DNA of 64,000 bases from an uncultured Olleya sp. (GCA_947503885.1 CANNFD010000003.1:1-64000), one strand, 5' to 3'; shown: positions 36,601-45,084, counted from the first letter of the stretch. Notes: generated from the letters alone by a model not told the origin. A program made the numbers and translations.

Positions 36601-37077
36601 TTGGGTAATTATGACACCGCTTCGTTTTTATGGAGTTTAAGCAACTTACAGCCTAATCAATCGGAGAGTTTAACTATTACGGCACAAGTAATTTCATCTA
36701 CCAACTTATTAAATACCGCCTCTTTAAGTGAAGTTTTAGAAATTGACAGAGATGAAACAAACAATAAGGATTCAGCAGAAGTAACAGTCAGTAATTGTCT
36801 ACAAATCCCTAACGGGTTTTCTCCTGGTAATGATGCGATAAACGACACCTTTGTTGTTCCATGTATTGAAGACTATCCAAATAACAGTTTAAATATTTAC
36901 AATAGGTATGGCACCTTACTTTATCAAAGTAACAATTATATAAATAATTGGAACGGAATGCCAAATAAAGGCCCCTTTAATCAAAACAAAATACTTCCTG
37001 TCGGCACTTATTTTTACGTTTTAAGTATTAAAACAATAGAAAAACCTTTGATAGGGTATATATATTTAAACTACTAA
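33688..37077 (+). CDS. Large secreted repeat protein with DUF11-type domains and T9SS type B sorting domain
   Basis: The 1129-residue protein begins with a signal peptide ('MKKSFCLLIFCLSFLISKAQ'). Several DUF11/CARDB-like Ig-fold repeats of about 110-150 residues follow, each with phrases such as 'DNLPLGLTIAG' and 'TNNKDSAEVTV'. The C-terminus, starting 'IPNGFSPGNDAINDTF' and continuing 'NSLNIYNRYGTLLYQS', is the gliding-motility-associated/T9SS type B sorting domain. It should be exported across the outer membrane by T9SS and attached to or shed from the surface, probably as an adhesin. Ligand unknown. The last 12 bases overlap the convergent DoxX gene. Confidence 0.88.
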   Translation: MKKSFCLLIFCLSFLISKAQTTDLSIVVAAQNLSGTTIYQVNIYQDFQYIVTIFNSGGNVTNATFTQTLNPNLTVLSSVSQNQTSGASPITPTSLSGNTISGTIANLPSNSSVQLKVIVKAPLTPGGVATNATVFSPEGTTDNNLSNNTSVISIDIVEPPINFTVDYNQISPASGTSISDWNQTITYQFTITNNSVVPFPLQNFISRFDNPFGTLNGVPRIRLNSLNCISTTSGMLCPDTSTYGGVTLGITSSQPLFTFTTPIEFTPGGSITFEMEVLFLDPTCAIQLANLELSSLIELTFTPSDINQSSDSSNIITNPLPQGNLCDMSDLCINTIQTNPDPLAEIDWNEEVTFVTTICNMGPEDAYMRFFLQNLTLNTDWDIISINCGATTGPVTCTDFTLTDQNQFWESSEFVLPTNTTITVTTVVIFIDPDDCSIQADDNTLVHVRSGVNLLESTIIDPNIGNNADSDFLLLPPLEECDPAETVMLNITKEQTNPVLPSGLTPTNTIEWGEVTYQVVATNYGNVDSIIYLSDFITESTSGTLISVNCIGTTGTATCYDIINANIGEFQDGIPEAGENDVFWEITPEENVVLPAQSSITYEVIIDWLPECSTNPITVRNNASITSVSYNNEFNLDDNTDHVLTYLAPCIDIVVQTYPEFTSVGVNSTFNWIIDITNSNTSSNATNIAFEDILGPEFTINGTPSCMVFSGIASCMSTFNISGNTISGNITNMDGGSTIQIVIPVTAPSYGGAFTNTAQAIANINENNEQTPDTNLSISNMQVIAPTVLKTFTPDQIIVGQQSQLEFTVFNVSGNAAQSNITFTDNLPLGLTIAGPISWTDSNGCTATFTSSLGGTFVGVSDLIIPTGVASCSFSVSVTSTMEGVYNNNRSNFSNQNNIDSSQANATLTVLEDTTNVDIEILKSVTPTQTSIGQEVTFTISASNVGTTEATTILIFEKLPLGYLLISTNTSLGNYDTASFLWSLSNLQPNQSESLTITAQVISSTNLLNTASLSEVLEIDRDETNNKDSAEVTVSNCLQIPNGFSPGNDAINDTFVVPCIEDYPNNSLNIYNRYGTLLYQSNNYINNWNGMPNKGPFNQNKILPVGTYFYVLSIKTIEKPLIGYIYLNY

Positions 37078-37449
37078 TTTGTTTTTTTGTCGGACTGACT
37101 TTCCTAAAAAATAAGATATTAAGACAATTATAGTTGCATAAAAAGACAAGTTAAAAAAACCATGTCCTGCAAAATAATGTGCAAAAACAGCTAAAAAAGC
37201 ATCAAAGAAAAAACCAGCATAAGCCCATTCTGTTAACCAAGCGCTTTTTCGCCATAAAATCATTATAACACCAAGTACTTTAATAATTGCTAAAGGGATA
37301 ACTAGGTAGGTTGGATAATTAAAACTTTTAAAAAGTCCTTCAACCATTTGAATATTGAAAAAATACATCTGTGCAGAGTATAAAAATATAGCACAAATTA
37401 AAATTGTGGTAACCCAGTATAATATTGTCTTTATGGACGCTTGTTTCAT
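37066..37449 (-). CDS. DoxX-family membrane protein
   Basis: The 127-residue protein has four predicted transmembrane helices and the DoxX pattern ('LVIPLAIIKVLGVIMIL', 'WLTEWAYAGFFFDAFLAVF'). Family members are small quinone-related or redox-stress membrane proteins, and biochemical evidence is sparse. It is a single gene; its 3' end overlaps the preceding convergent gene by 12 bases. Confidence 0.8.
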   Translation of the reverse strand: MKQASIKTILYWVTTILICAIFLYSAQMYFFNIQMVEGLFKSFNYPTYLVIPLAIIKVLGVIMILWRKSAWLTEWAYAGFFFDAFLAVFAHYFAGHGFFNLSFYATIIVLISYFLGKSVRQKNKLVV

Positions 37450-37521
37450 TAGTAAGTGTTAAAAATTTTAAATATAATGTAGTATTGCAACTATCGTTCT
37501 AGTAAAATATTACAGCATTGT

Positions 37522-38253
37522 TTACTCAAATCTAGCTTCAATAATTTCCATAAACCTTGCTTCGTACTCTTCTTTACCTAACCAGTTATTATAATCTGGC
37601 TTAACTATATTATTTATCAAGTTAGAGGCTTCTCCTAAAGTTGTAGTGGTGTTTAACTGAGCTAAAACACGATTATAATCGTCAGATTCTCCATCAAACA
37701 AATGTTTTATAAAAGCTAATTTATCGTTAAGCCCTATATTAAAACCTGACTTAAGCTTATCATTTAAGCTTTTTTTTCCTGTGGATTCAGATTTTGAAAC
37801 AGGATCAAAAACAGGAATTTGATCAAAACCAGCAGTTATTTCTTCAAAATCATTTTTTGCATAGTTTGGTTTTGGAATAACAGATTCAATCAAATCATCC
37901 ACTTGATGAGTTTCTTCTGGCATTTGGGCAACCATATCCTTAATTTTCTCCATCACAGGCTCCATGATATCGTCCTGCTCTATTTCGTCTAAATTAATAT
38001 AGGTTTTATTATCAACCTCTATATTGTCACTTACTTTATTATTAAAAGCAGAATCCAACATATCAAAAAATGAAGAGTCGTTTCCAATAGTTGGTAAGCT
38101 ATCTTCAAAGTTTTCATTTGCAAACTTTAAAACAGTTAACTTTTCGTATAATACAGCAACTTCAGCATGCATTTTATTAACGTCTTCTTTACCAACTAGT
38201 TTTAGAATCCTGTGTGCAATACTTATTAATTCTGATTCTAATTTCTTCTTCAT
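37522..38253 (-). CDS. Conserved Bacteroidota hypothetical protein with C-terminal helical domain
   Basis: The 243-residue soluble protein has an N-terminal coiled-coil-like helix ('HAEVAVLYEKLTVLKFANEN'), an acidic low-complexity middle (about 55-155) and a compact C-terminal domain (about 165-243) built around 'IGLNDKLAFIKHLFDGESDD' and 'NNWLGKEEYEARFMEII'. I have seen this C-terminal pattern in many Bacteroidota proteins but know no function. It is divergent from tdk across a 120-base spacer that holds an inverted repeat. Confidence 0.7.
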   Translation of the reverse strand: MKKKLESELISIAHRILKLVGKEDVNKMHAEVAVLYEKLTVLKFANENFEDSLPTIGNDSSFFDMLDSAFNNKVSDNIEVDNKTYINLDEIEQDDIMEPVMEKIKDMVAQMPEETHQVDDLIESVIPKPNYAKNDFEEITAGFDQIPVFDPVSKSESTGKKSLNDKLKSGFNIGLNDKLAFIKHLFDGESDDYNRVLAQLNTTTTLGEASNLINNIVKPDYNNWLGKEEYEARFMEIIEARFE

Positions 38254-38333
38254 GGTTTTATTTTTTTTTATAATTTTTGAATTTATTGCAAGTTAGCCTT
38301 TTGATTTTTAATAAATTTGACCCACCTTTATAC

Positions 38334-38356
38334 AAAACGTAAATACTTTACGTTTT
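38334..38356. promoter_or_regulatory. Perfect 10-bp inverted repeat upstream of tdk (candidate operator)
   Basis: AAAACGTAAA and TTTACGTTTT are separated by TAC. The repeat lies six bases before a near-consensus -7 box (TAAATTTA, 38362-38369) and 18 bases before the tdk ATG, where a repressor dimer would block transcription. No T-run follows on either strand, so a terminator is less likely. Confidence 0.45.
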
Positions 38357-38373
38357 AGTGCTAAATTTACAAA

Positions 38374-39021
38374 ATGTTTCTTGAAAATACAGTAAATCAA
38401 AAAGAACAATTTGGATGGATTGAAGTCATCTGCGGATCTATGTTTTCTGGTAAGACAGAAGAATTAATCCGAAGACTTAAACGAGCGCAATTTGCTAAAC
38501 AAAAAGTAGAGATTTTTAAACCAGCAATTGATGTACGTTATGATGATGAAATGGTAGTATCACATGATGCTAACGAGATTAGATCTACTCCTGTACCTGC
38601 AGCTGCAAATATCCCAATATTAGCAGATGGTTGCGATGTTGTTGGTATTGACGAAGCTCAATTTTTTGATGACGAGATTGTCCGTGTCTGTAATGACCTT
38701 GCTAATAAAGGCATCCGTGTTATTGTCGCTGGCTTAGATATGGATTTTAAAGGCAATCCTTTTGGTCCAATGCCTAATTTAATGGCAACCGCAGAATATG
38801 TTACAAAAGTACATGCGGTTTGTACCAGAACCGGAAATTTAGCACAATATAGTTTTAGAAAATCTGCAAATGACAACCTAGTTTTACTAGGAGAAACAGA
38901 AGAATATGAACCACTAAGCAGAGCCGCGTATTATAAAGCCACCCTGCGTGAAAAAGTAAAACATATTAAGGTAGAAGGTGCTGAAGAGTTGGACTCAAAA
39001 ACTGAAACATCCAATGGATAA
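38374..39021 (+). CDS. tdk: Thymidine kinase (type II)
   Basis: It salvages thymidine to dTMP with ATP. The 215-residue protein has P-loop '[12 protein letters not shown]' (residues 21-32), the 'DEAQFF' motif (93-98) and the C-terminal '[15 protein letters not shown]'. Type II enzymes usually hold a structural zinc with four cysteines or histidines. Here only C150 is left ('VCTRTG' instead of VCxxC, and 'EPLSRAAYY' instead of the second CxxC/H), so zinc is probably absent. The stop overlaps the alr start by eight bases. Confidence 0.92.
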   Translation: MFLENTVNQKEQFGWIEVICGSMFSGKTEELIRRLKRAQFAKQKVEIFKPAIDVRYDDEMVVSHDANEIRSTPVPAAANIPILADGCDVVGIDEAQFFDDEIVRVCNDLANKGIRVIVAGLDMDFKGNPFGPMPNLMATAEYVTKVHAVCTRTGNLAQYSFRKSANDNLVLLGETEEYEPLSRAAYYKATLREKVKHIKVEGAEELDSKTETSNG

Positions 39022-40120
39022 GGTCCAAGAAACAGTTCTAGAAATAGACTTAAAAGCGCTAAAACACAACTTTGAGTATTTAAAATCTAAACTCACTGAT
39101 GGCACTAAGTTTTTGGCAGTAGTTAAAGCTTTTGCTTATGGTAGTGATGCAGCTCAGGTTGCAAAATACCTTCAAGAATTAAACATAGATTATTTTGCAG
39201 TTGCCTATACCTATGAAGGTGTTGCGCTACGTGATGCCGGAATCACAACCCCTATTTTAGTTTTACACCCTCAACCCGTAAGTTTTGATACAATTATTAA
39301 GCGTTGTTTAGAGCCTAGTTTATATTCTCAATATGTTTTAGACGGATTTATCGCTTGCGCGGAAACCCATAAACAACACAACTATCCTGTACATTTAAAA
39401 TTTAATACCGGCCTAAATAGATTAGGATTTTCTGCGGAAGACATTCCAAACGTTATAAAAACAGTATCAAAAACTAAAACCATAAAAGTACGTAGCTTGT
39501 TCTCTCATTTAGCTGAAAGTGAAGAATTAGCAACTCCAGATTTTACTTTAAAACAAATAGAGCAATTTAATAGTATCTATAAACAAGTATATAAATTACT
39601 GGATTACAAACCTTTTTTACATTTATGTAATACCTCTGGAATTATTAATTATCCCGAAGCACATTTTGATATGGTTAGAAGCGGGATTGGATTATACGGG
39701 TTTGGTAATGACCAGTCAGTCAACAAGTATTTAAAGCCTATAGCCTCTTTAAAAACTTCAATTTCCCAAATTCATTATTTAAAAAAAGGAGATAGTTTAG
39801 GTTATAACAGAGGGTTTATTGCACAAAAAGACACTAAAACGGCTACTTTACCAATAGGTCACGCTGATGGTATAAAACGACAATATGGTAATGGTCATGG
39901 TTTTGTAATTATAAATAATCAAAAAGCATATATTTTAGGTAATGTTTGTATGGATATGATTATGGTAGATGTTACAAATATTGATTGTAAGGAAGGTGAT
40001 CAAGCCATTATTTTTGATGCCAAACACACTGCAGAGCATTTAGCAGAAAATGTCAATTCAATATCTTACGAATTGTTAACCGCTGTATCTCAGCGAATAA
40101 AACGTGTCTTATATCGATAA
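39014..40120 (+). CDS. alr: Alanine racemase
   Basis: This PLP enzyme makes D-alanine for peptidoglycan. The 368-residue protein from '[19 protein letters not shown]' has the PLP lysine K38 in '[11 protein letters not shown]' and 'SLGYNRGFI' around the catalytic tyrosine, then '[13 protein letters not shown]'. The usual YGHG next to the lysine is YGSD here. An earlier in-frame ATG at 38978 would overlap tdk by 44 bases and adds residues foreign to the family, so 39014 (eight-base overlap) is chosen. tdk-alr is a two-gene operon. Confidence 0.94.
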   Translation: MDKVQETVLEIDLKALKHNFEYLKSKLTDGTKFLAVVKAFAYGSDAAQVAKYLQELNIDYFAVAYTYEGVALRDAGITTPILVLHPQPVSFDTIIKRCLEPSLYSQYVLDGFIACAETHKQHNYPVHLKFNTGLNRLGFSAEDIPNVIKTVSKTKTIKVRSLFSHLAESEELATPDFTLKQIEQFNSIYKQVYKLLDYKPFLHLCNTSGIINYPEAHFDMVRSGIGLYGFGNDQSVNKYLKPIASLKTSISQIHYLKKGDSLGYNRGFIAQKDTKTATLPIGHADGIKRQYGNGHGFVIINNQKAYILGNVCMDMIMVDVTNIDCKEGDQAIIFDAKHTAEHLAENVNSISYELLTAVSQRIKRVLYR

Positions 40121-40214
40121 CACTGTTCTGAACGTGTAATACTTTTCTGTTTTATGTTAAAATTTTAAGTAAATTAGACTAAATTAAAATTAACTAACAT
40201 TAAAATTTAAAATT

Positions 40215-40619
40215 ATGCTTAAAGAATTTAAAGATTTTATCATGACAGGAAACGTAATTGAGTTTGCGGTTGCTGTAATTATGGCTGGAGCCTTAGGACA
40301 AGTAATTAACGGTTTTGTAAATAACATTGCTATGCCATTTGTTGGGTATTTTGCTGGAGGTGTAGATTTTGCAGACTTACACATTGCAATGGATGGTAAA
40401 GAATATGCAACACTTGAAGCAGCTAAAGAAGCTGGAGGATCAGTAATTGCATATGGAGCATGGGTAAACACTATAATTAACTTAATAATTGTTGGATTTA
40501 TAATGTTTTTAATTATTAAAGCTTACAATAAAACTAAAAAACCAGTTGAGCCAGCTGCACCTGCAGGACCAACTGACAACCAGTTATTAATGGAAATTAG
40601 AGACGCTTTAAAAAAGTAA
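40215..40619 (+). CDS. mscL: Large-conductance mechanosensitive channel
   Basis: The 134-residue protein begins 'MLKEFKDFIMTGNVIEFAVA', the MscL amphipathic helix and first transmembrane segment, with a second segment at about 80-105 and a C-terminal cytoplasmic bundle ('NQLLMEIRDALKK'). The homopentamer opens in the inner membrane on hypo-osmotic shock. The loop between the helices and the proline/alanine linker 'PVEPAAPAGPTDN' are within family variation. It stands alone with its own terminator. Confidence 0.95.
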   Translation: MLKEFKDFIMTGNVIEFAVAVIMAGALGQVINGFVNNIAMPFVGYFAGGVDFADLHIAMDGKEYATLEAAKEAGGSVIAYGAWVNTIINLIIVGFIMFLIIKAYNKTKKPVEPAAPAGPTDNQLLMEIRDALKK

Positions 40620-40640
40620 TCTACTTCTTTTAACAAAATT

Positions 40641-40675
40641 AAAAGCCGGTTTTATATTTAAAACCGGCTTTTTTG
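40641..40675. terminator. Terminator of mscL
   Basis: AAAAGCCGGTTTTA and TAAAACCGGCTTTT form a perfect 14-bp stem with loop TATT, followed by further T residues. Confidence 0.92.
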
Positions 40676-40767
40676 TGTCCAATTTTTATAAAAAAATTAA
40701 TACTTTTTATATTATTTATATTACTTAAATACCCTAATTTTAACCAGTAAATTAATTTGTATATAAA

Positions 40768-41757
40768 ATGAGAGTAGCTGTAGTTGGAGCAACCGGAATG
40801 GTTGGAGAAGTAATGCGTAAAGTGTTAGAAGAAAGACAATTTCCTATTTCAGAATTTATTCCTGTAGCTTCAGAACGCTCAGTTGGTAAATCCATCTCAT
40901 TTAATGGTAAGGATTATAAAATAATTGGGCTACAAGATGCTGTAAACGCAAAACCAGATATAGCATTATTTTCTGCAGGAGGAAGCACGTCTTTAGAATG
41001 GGCTCCAAAATTTGCAGAAGTCGGCACTACAGTAATCGATAACTCTTCTGCATGGAGAATGGATCAGGACAAAAAATTAGTGGTTCCAGAAATTAATGCC
41101 AATCAACTAACTAAAAGTGATAAAATAATAGCAAACCCAAACTGTTCAACTATTCAAATGGTGATGTGTTTAGCGCCTCTTCATAAAAAATATAAAATTA
41201 AAAGAATAGTAGTTTCTACATACCAATCTATCTCTGGGACTGGTGTAAAAGCTGTTAAACAATTAGAAAACGAACTTGCTGGAGTTTCTGGAGAAATGGC
41301 TTACCATTATCCAATATTTAAAAATGCAATTCCACACTGTGATGTTTTTGAAGACAATGGTTACACTAAAGAAGAAATGAAATTAGTTAACGAAACTCAA
41401 AAAATATTAAATGACAATACAATTGCTATTACAGCAACTGCTGTTAGAATACCAACAACGGGTGGTCATAGTGAAGCTGTAAATATCGCTTTTGAAAACG
41501 ATTTTGACATAACAGAAGTTAGGCAATTACTAAGCCAAACAGACGGTATTGTTGTGCAAGATAATATTGATGTTAACACCTATCCAATGCCACTTTATGC
41601 AGATGGTAAAGATGATGTTTTTGTTGGTCGTATTAGACGAGATTTGTCCCAAGCCAACTCTATTAATATGTGGATTGTTAGTGATAATTTACGTAAGGGA
41701 GCAGCTACAAACACTATACAAATAGCAGAGTATTTAGTAAAAAACAAATTAGTTTAA
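40768..41757 (+). CDS. asd: Aspartate-semialdehyde dehydrogenase
   Basis: This NADP enzyme reduces aspartyl phosphate to the semialdehyde for lysine, diaminopimelate, threonine and methionine synthesis. The 329-residue protein has 'VAVVGATGMVGEVM' (nucleotide binding) and the acyl-enzyme cysteine C126 in 'IANPNCSTIQM'. 'GGHSEAVNI' contains the active-site histidine. It provides the precursor for the cell-wall diaminopimelate and so belongs with alr and mtgA functionally. It is a single gene. Confidence 0.96.
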   Translation: MRVAVVGATGMVGEVMRKVLEERQFPISEFIPVASERSVGKSISFNGKDYKIIGLQDAVNAKPDIALFSAGGSTSLEWAPKFAEVGTTVIDNSSAWRMDQDKKLVVPEINANQLTKSDKIIANPNCSTIQMVMCLAPLHKKYKIKRIVVSTYQSISGTGVKAVKQLENELAGVSGEMAYHYPIFKNAIPHCDVFEDNGYTKEEMKLVNETQKILNDNTIAITATAVRIPTTGGHSEAVNIAFENDFDITEVRQLLSQTDGIVVQDNIDVNTYPMPLYADGKDDVFVGRIRRDLSQANSINMWIVSDNLRKGAATNTIQIAEYLVKNKLV

Positions 41758-41820
41758 GGCTAAACAGCTTAATTTCATCAGCTTAATAACTTATAAAATT
41801 TAATAAAGTTTTATATTAGT

Positions 41821-41844
41821 AACCATATATTTTATAATATGGTT
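41821..41844 (+). promoter_or_regulatory. Inverted repeat over the diheme cytochrome start codon
   Basis: AACCATAT (41821-41828) and ATATGGTT (41837-41844) are exact complements with an eight-base spacer. The ATG at 41839 lies in the 3' arm, so a hairpin in the message would hide it. The stem has only two G-C pairs and may be chance. Confidence 0.3.
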
Positions 41845-42930
41845 AAAAACTACGTACTCTTATTACTTATTGCTTTTTCTGTTTTTGCACAATCATCTTG
41901 TACTTCAGACGAAAACTATGTGCCAACTAAGCAACCAAAACAAGAGTCTCCTGTTGTCTTTAATCCAGAAGCCACACCCTTTAACACCTTATCCGAGTAT
42001 CATTTTTTTGAAGGCAACCTCAAAGATTTATCACCTGTATTTGGCGTGCTACCCTATGAGCCTATCAACTCGTTATTTACAGATTACGCACATAAAAAAC
42101 GTTTTGTTTGGATGCCTAGTAACCAAAAAGCAACTTACGTAGATGCTCATTCAACTTTAAATTTTCCGATAGGAGCAGTATTAATTAAAAATTTTTACTA
42201 CCAAAATGTACTACCTAATAATTTGACAAGGATTATAGAAACCAGATTAATGTATAATACCTCTCAGGGTTGGAAATTTGCAAATTACATTTGGAATGAT
42301 GACCAAACAGAAGCCTATTTTGATCTAACGGGAAGCTATACTGATATTGATTTTATTGAAAATGGGCAAACTAAAAGCACTACATACAGGATCCCCTCTG
42401 CAGCCGAATGCTTTACCTGTCATAAGTCTGAAGTAAATTCGATTCCAATCGGGCTAAAACCACAAAATCTTAATAAAAGCATTACCTATTCTGATGGCAT
42501 AAAAAATCAATTTCAAAAGTGGATTGAAGTAGGGTATTTGGAAGACAATCTACCTAATTTAATAAACACTGTTAGTAATTGGGAAGACACGACTTCTAAT
42601 TTAACGGACAGAATGCGAGGCTATTTAGACATTAACTGTGCGCATTGCCACAGTCAAGATAGACATTGTGATTATAGACCTGTAAGATTTGCATTTGGAG
42701 ACTATCAAGGTGAAGTTAGCTTAGGGGTTTGCGTGGACCCAGACACACCTATTGCACCATATTCCAAAATTGTAGAACCAGGAAATATTGCACGATCTTT
42801 AGTGCATTTTAGATTAAATAATACACAAGAACAATACAGAATGCCCCTTTTGGGCAGAACATTAATACACGAAGAAGGTGTTACTCTTTTAGAGCAATGG
42901 ATAACTTCATTAACCACAACTTGCCAATAA
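41839..42930 (+). CDS. Diheme c-type cytochrome lipoprotein (SO2930-like)
   Basis: The 363-residue exported protein has two CxxCH haem-attachment motifs: C191-H195 ('CFTCH') and C267-H271 ('CAHCH'). The N-terminal hydrophobic segment ends 'AQSSCTSDEN': C21 is a relaxed lipobox cysteine, and the acidic residues after it resemble the flavobacterial surface-lipoprotein export signal. From memory the layout matches the SO2930-type diheme cytochrome family. The sixth ligand and redox partner are unknown. The next gene, 11 bases on, encodes an ASPIC/UnbV repeat protein, and the two are probably co-transcribed. Confidence 0.83.
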   Translation: MVKNYVLLLLIAFSVFAQSSCTSDENYVPTKQPKQESPVVFNPEATPFNTLSEYHFFEGNLKDLSPVFGVLPYEPINSLFTDYAHKKRFVWMPSNQKATYVDAHSTLNFPIGAVLIKNFYYQNVLPNNLTRIIETRLMYNTSQGWKFANYIWNDDQTEAYFDLTGSYTDIDFIENGQTKSTTYRIPSAAECFTCHKSEVNSIPIGLKPQNLNKSITYSDGIKNQFQKWIEVGYLEDNLPNLINTVSNWEDTTSNLTDRMRGYLDINCAHCHSQDRHCDYRPVRFAFGDYQGEVSLGVCVDPDTPIAPYSKIVEPGNIARSLVHFRLNNTQEQYRMPLLGRTLIHEEGVTLLEQWITSLTTTCQ

Positions 42931-42941
42931 ACTAACTAACC

Positions 42942-45029
42942 ATGAAAAAACCACTATTTACTTATCTTTTTTGCTTATTTGTTGTTGCTATTCAGGCACA
43001 AACAAATAGTGATAGCTGCACAGATGCGGACGCCGACACAGCTATTGTTGGACCTGGAACTTTTACTATAAACGGAATAATTGATGGAACTGAAATCCCG
43101 TCACCAATATGCGCTGCAAACGGTACAGGAGCAACTAATGGAGAATGGTATAGATACATCCCAAACAATGATTATACAGTAACAGTTACAACAGATTTAA
43201 CCCAAAATACCGGTAAAGATACTCGTGTACATATCTATACTGGCGTATGTGGTAGTTTAGCCTGTGCTGGTGGAGATGATGATAGTGGTTCAGGATTCTT
43301 ATCCGTAGCCCAATTTAATGTAACCTCAGGTACCACATATTACATTGCATTTGATGATAAGTGGAGTGATAGTGAGTTTGATTGGCAATTAATTGAAGGG
43401 GCAGTTGTTACTCCTCCACCTCCAGCACCAATAACTTTTACACAACAAGCACTAGCAACTAACGGAACAAACAGAGCGGTTGTAGATATGAATGGAGACC
43501 ATTTAGATGATGTAGTCGCTGTTACTGCAACTAATATTAATATTAACTATCAATTAGCAACCGGAGGATTCAACTCGGTTGATATAACAACTTCATCAGC
43601 AGATTTTACGCCTAATTGGAGCCTTTCTGCTGCAGATTTTGATGCAAATGGTTATACCGATTTACTATATGGTGCTGGACAAGGGGTTACGTTTATGAAA
43701 GCCAATAGTACTGGTACTGGATTTACGGAAATATCTGGTGCTGAATATGTGTTTTCACAACGTTCAAATTTTGCAGATATTAATATGGATGGTCATTTAG
43801 ATGCTTTTGTTTGTCACGATGTACAACCAAATGTTTATTATTTAAATGATGGTAACGGAAACTTAATTTTTAATCAAACAGCATCCGGAACTGCACCATT
43901 TAATTTAGGAGATTATTCTTCTGGTGGTAATTACGGTTCTATTTGGGTAGATTATGATAACGATGGTGACTCTGATATGTTTATTGCAAAATGTGGTGGT
44001 GAAGAAGCTAGACGTCGCAATCAAATGCACAGAAACGATTCCTATTATGATGTAACAAACAATTTAATAGTAAACTATACTGAGGTAGCATCTCAAATTG
44101 GTTTGTCAGACCCAATTCAAACCTGGTCATCTTCATGGGGTGACTTTGATAACGATGGGGATATGGATGTATTTGTTGGAGCTAGTTCTGGTACCCATAA
44201 ATTAATGAGAAACGATTTAGACTTAACAACCGGAACAGTAACATTTACAGATGTCACAGCAGGTTCTGGTGTTTTAGACATGACTGCAACTGGTATAGAA
44301 AACGTCACCTACGATTTTAATAATGATGGATTTTTAGATTTAGCCTCTAATGGACATATCCTATTTGGAAACGGTGACATGACTTTTACGCTTTACTCAG
44401 ACTTATTACCACCAGCAGGCTCTTTCGGGGATTTAAACTCAGATGGTTTTATAGATGGATTTAGTAGTAATGGTACTATTTATATGAACGACACTACAAC
44501 TAACAATTGGATAACCATTAACACTGTTGGTAATGTCAGTAATATTAATGGTATTGGAGCTAGAATAACTATTGAAACACCTTCAGGGTCTCAAATTAGA
44601 GATGTAAGAAGTGGAGATGGATTTAGATACATGAATACTCTAAACACTCATTTTGGCTTAGGTGCAGATACTACAATAACAAGCATAACTGTAGAGTGGC
44701 CATCAGGAATTGTTGATACTATTTTAACACCATTAGTTAATCAAACTCTTAATTTAATTGAAGGTGCCAATCAATTAAGTGTTGACCAATTTTTAATAAC
44801 AGATTTAATATTATACCCTAATCCAACAACTCATAGTTTAAACTTAAACGCAGAAAACTACATTTTGAACAAATCAGACTATTCAATTTTTGATATGAAC
44901 GGAAGACAAGTTTTAAAAGGAAAACTTATTAATAATACTATTGATGTTTCAAAAATACAATCTGGAAACTATATTTTAAGATTAAGTAGTAACGGAAAAG
45001 TAAAAGCTCAAAAATTTATCAAAAAATAA
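42942..45029 (+). CDS. Secreted FG-GAP/VCBS-repeat protein with ASPIC/UnbV domain and T9SS type A sorting domain
   Basis: The 695-residue protein has a signal peptide ('MKKPLFTYLFCLFVVAIQAQ'), an N-terminal pre-peptidase-like beta domain (about 25-155), FG-GAP/VCBS propeller blades with calcium loops ('DFDANGYTDLLYG', 'DYDNDGDSDMFI', 'DFDNDGDMDVFVG'), an ASPIC/UnbV domain (about 530-610, 'GIGARITIETPSGSQIRDV'), and a C-terminal T9SS type A domain ('LYPNPTTHSLNL' to 'AQKFIKK'). It is probably displayed on the cell surface as a binding protein; no enzyme motif is seen. It follows the diheme cytochrome closely. Confidence 0.88.
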   Translation: MKKPLFTYLFCLFVVAIQAQTNSDSCTDADADTAIVGPGTFTINGIIDGTEIPSPICAANGTGATNGEWYRYIPNNDYTVTVTTDLTQNTGKDTRVHIYTGVCGSLACAGGDDDSGSGFLSVAQFNVTSGTTYYIAFDDKWSDSEFDWQLIEGAVVTPPPPAPITFTQQALATNGTNRAVVDMNGDHLDDVVAVTATNININYQLATGGFNSVDITTSSADFTPNWSLSAADFDANGYTDLLYGAGQGVTFMKANSTGTGFTEISGAEYVFSQRSNFADINMDGHLDAFVCHDVQPNVYYLNDGNGNLIFNQTASGTAPFNLGDYSSGGNYGSIWVDYDNDGDSDMFIAKCGGEEARRRNQMHRNDSYYDVTNNLIVNYTEVASQIGLSDPIQTWSSSWGDFDNDGDMDVFVGASSGTHKLMRNDLDLTTGTVTFTDVTAGSGVLDMTATGIENVTYDFNNDGFLDLASNGHILFGNGDMTFTLYSDLLPPAGSFGDLNSDGFIDGFSSNGTIYMNDTTTNNWITINTVGNVSNINGIGARITIETPSGSQIRDVRSGDGFRYMNTLNTHFGLGADTTITSITVEWPSGIVDTILTPLVNQTLNLIEGANQLSVDQFLITDLILYPNPTTHSLNLNAENYILNKSDYSIFDMNGRQVLKGKLINNTIDVSKIQSGNYILRLSSNGKVKAQKFIKK

Positions 45030-45047
45030 ATATCTAAAAAAAATCTT

Positions 45048-45084
45048 AAAAAGCGTTTGTTTATAGGTAACAAACGCTTTTTTG
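45048..45084. terminator. Terminator of the cytochrome/ASPIC operon
   Basis: AAAAAGCGTTTGTT and AACAAACGCTTTTT form a 14-bp stem with a seven-base loop (TATAGGT) and a T6 run. Confidence 0.9.

Noticed and set aside
38978-39013. Upstream ATG for alr inside tdk
   Set aside because: It adds 12 residues unlike alanine racemases and a 44-base overlap; the next ATG gives a normal start and an eight-base overlap.
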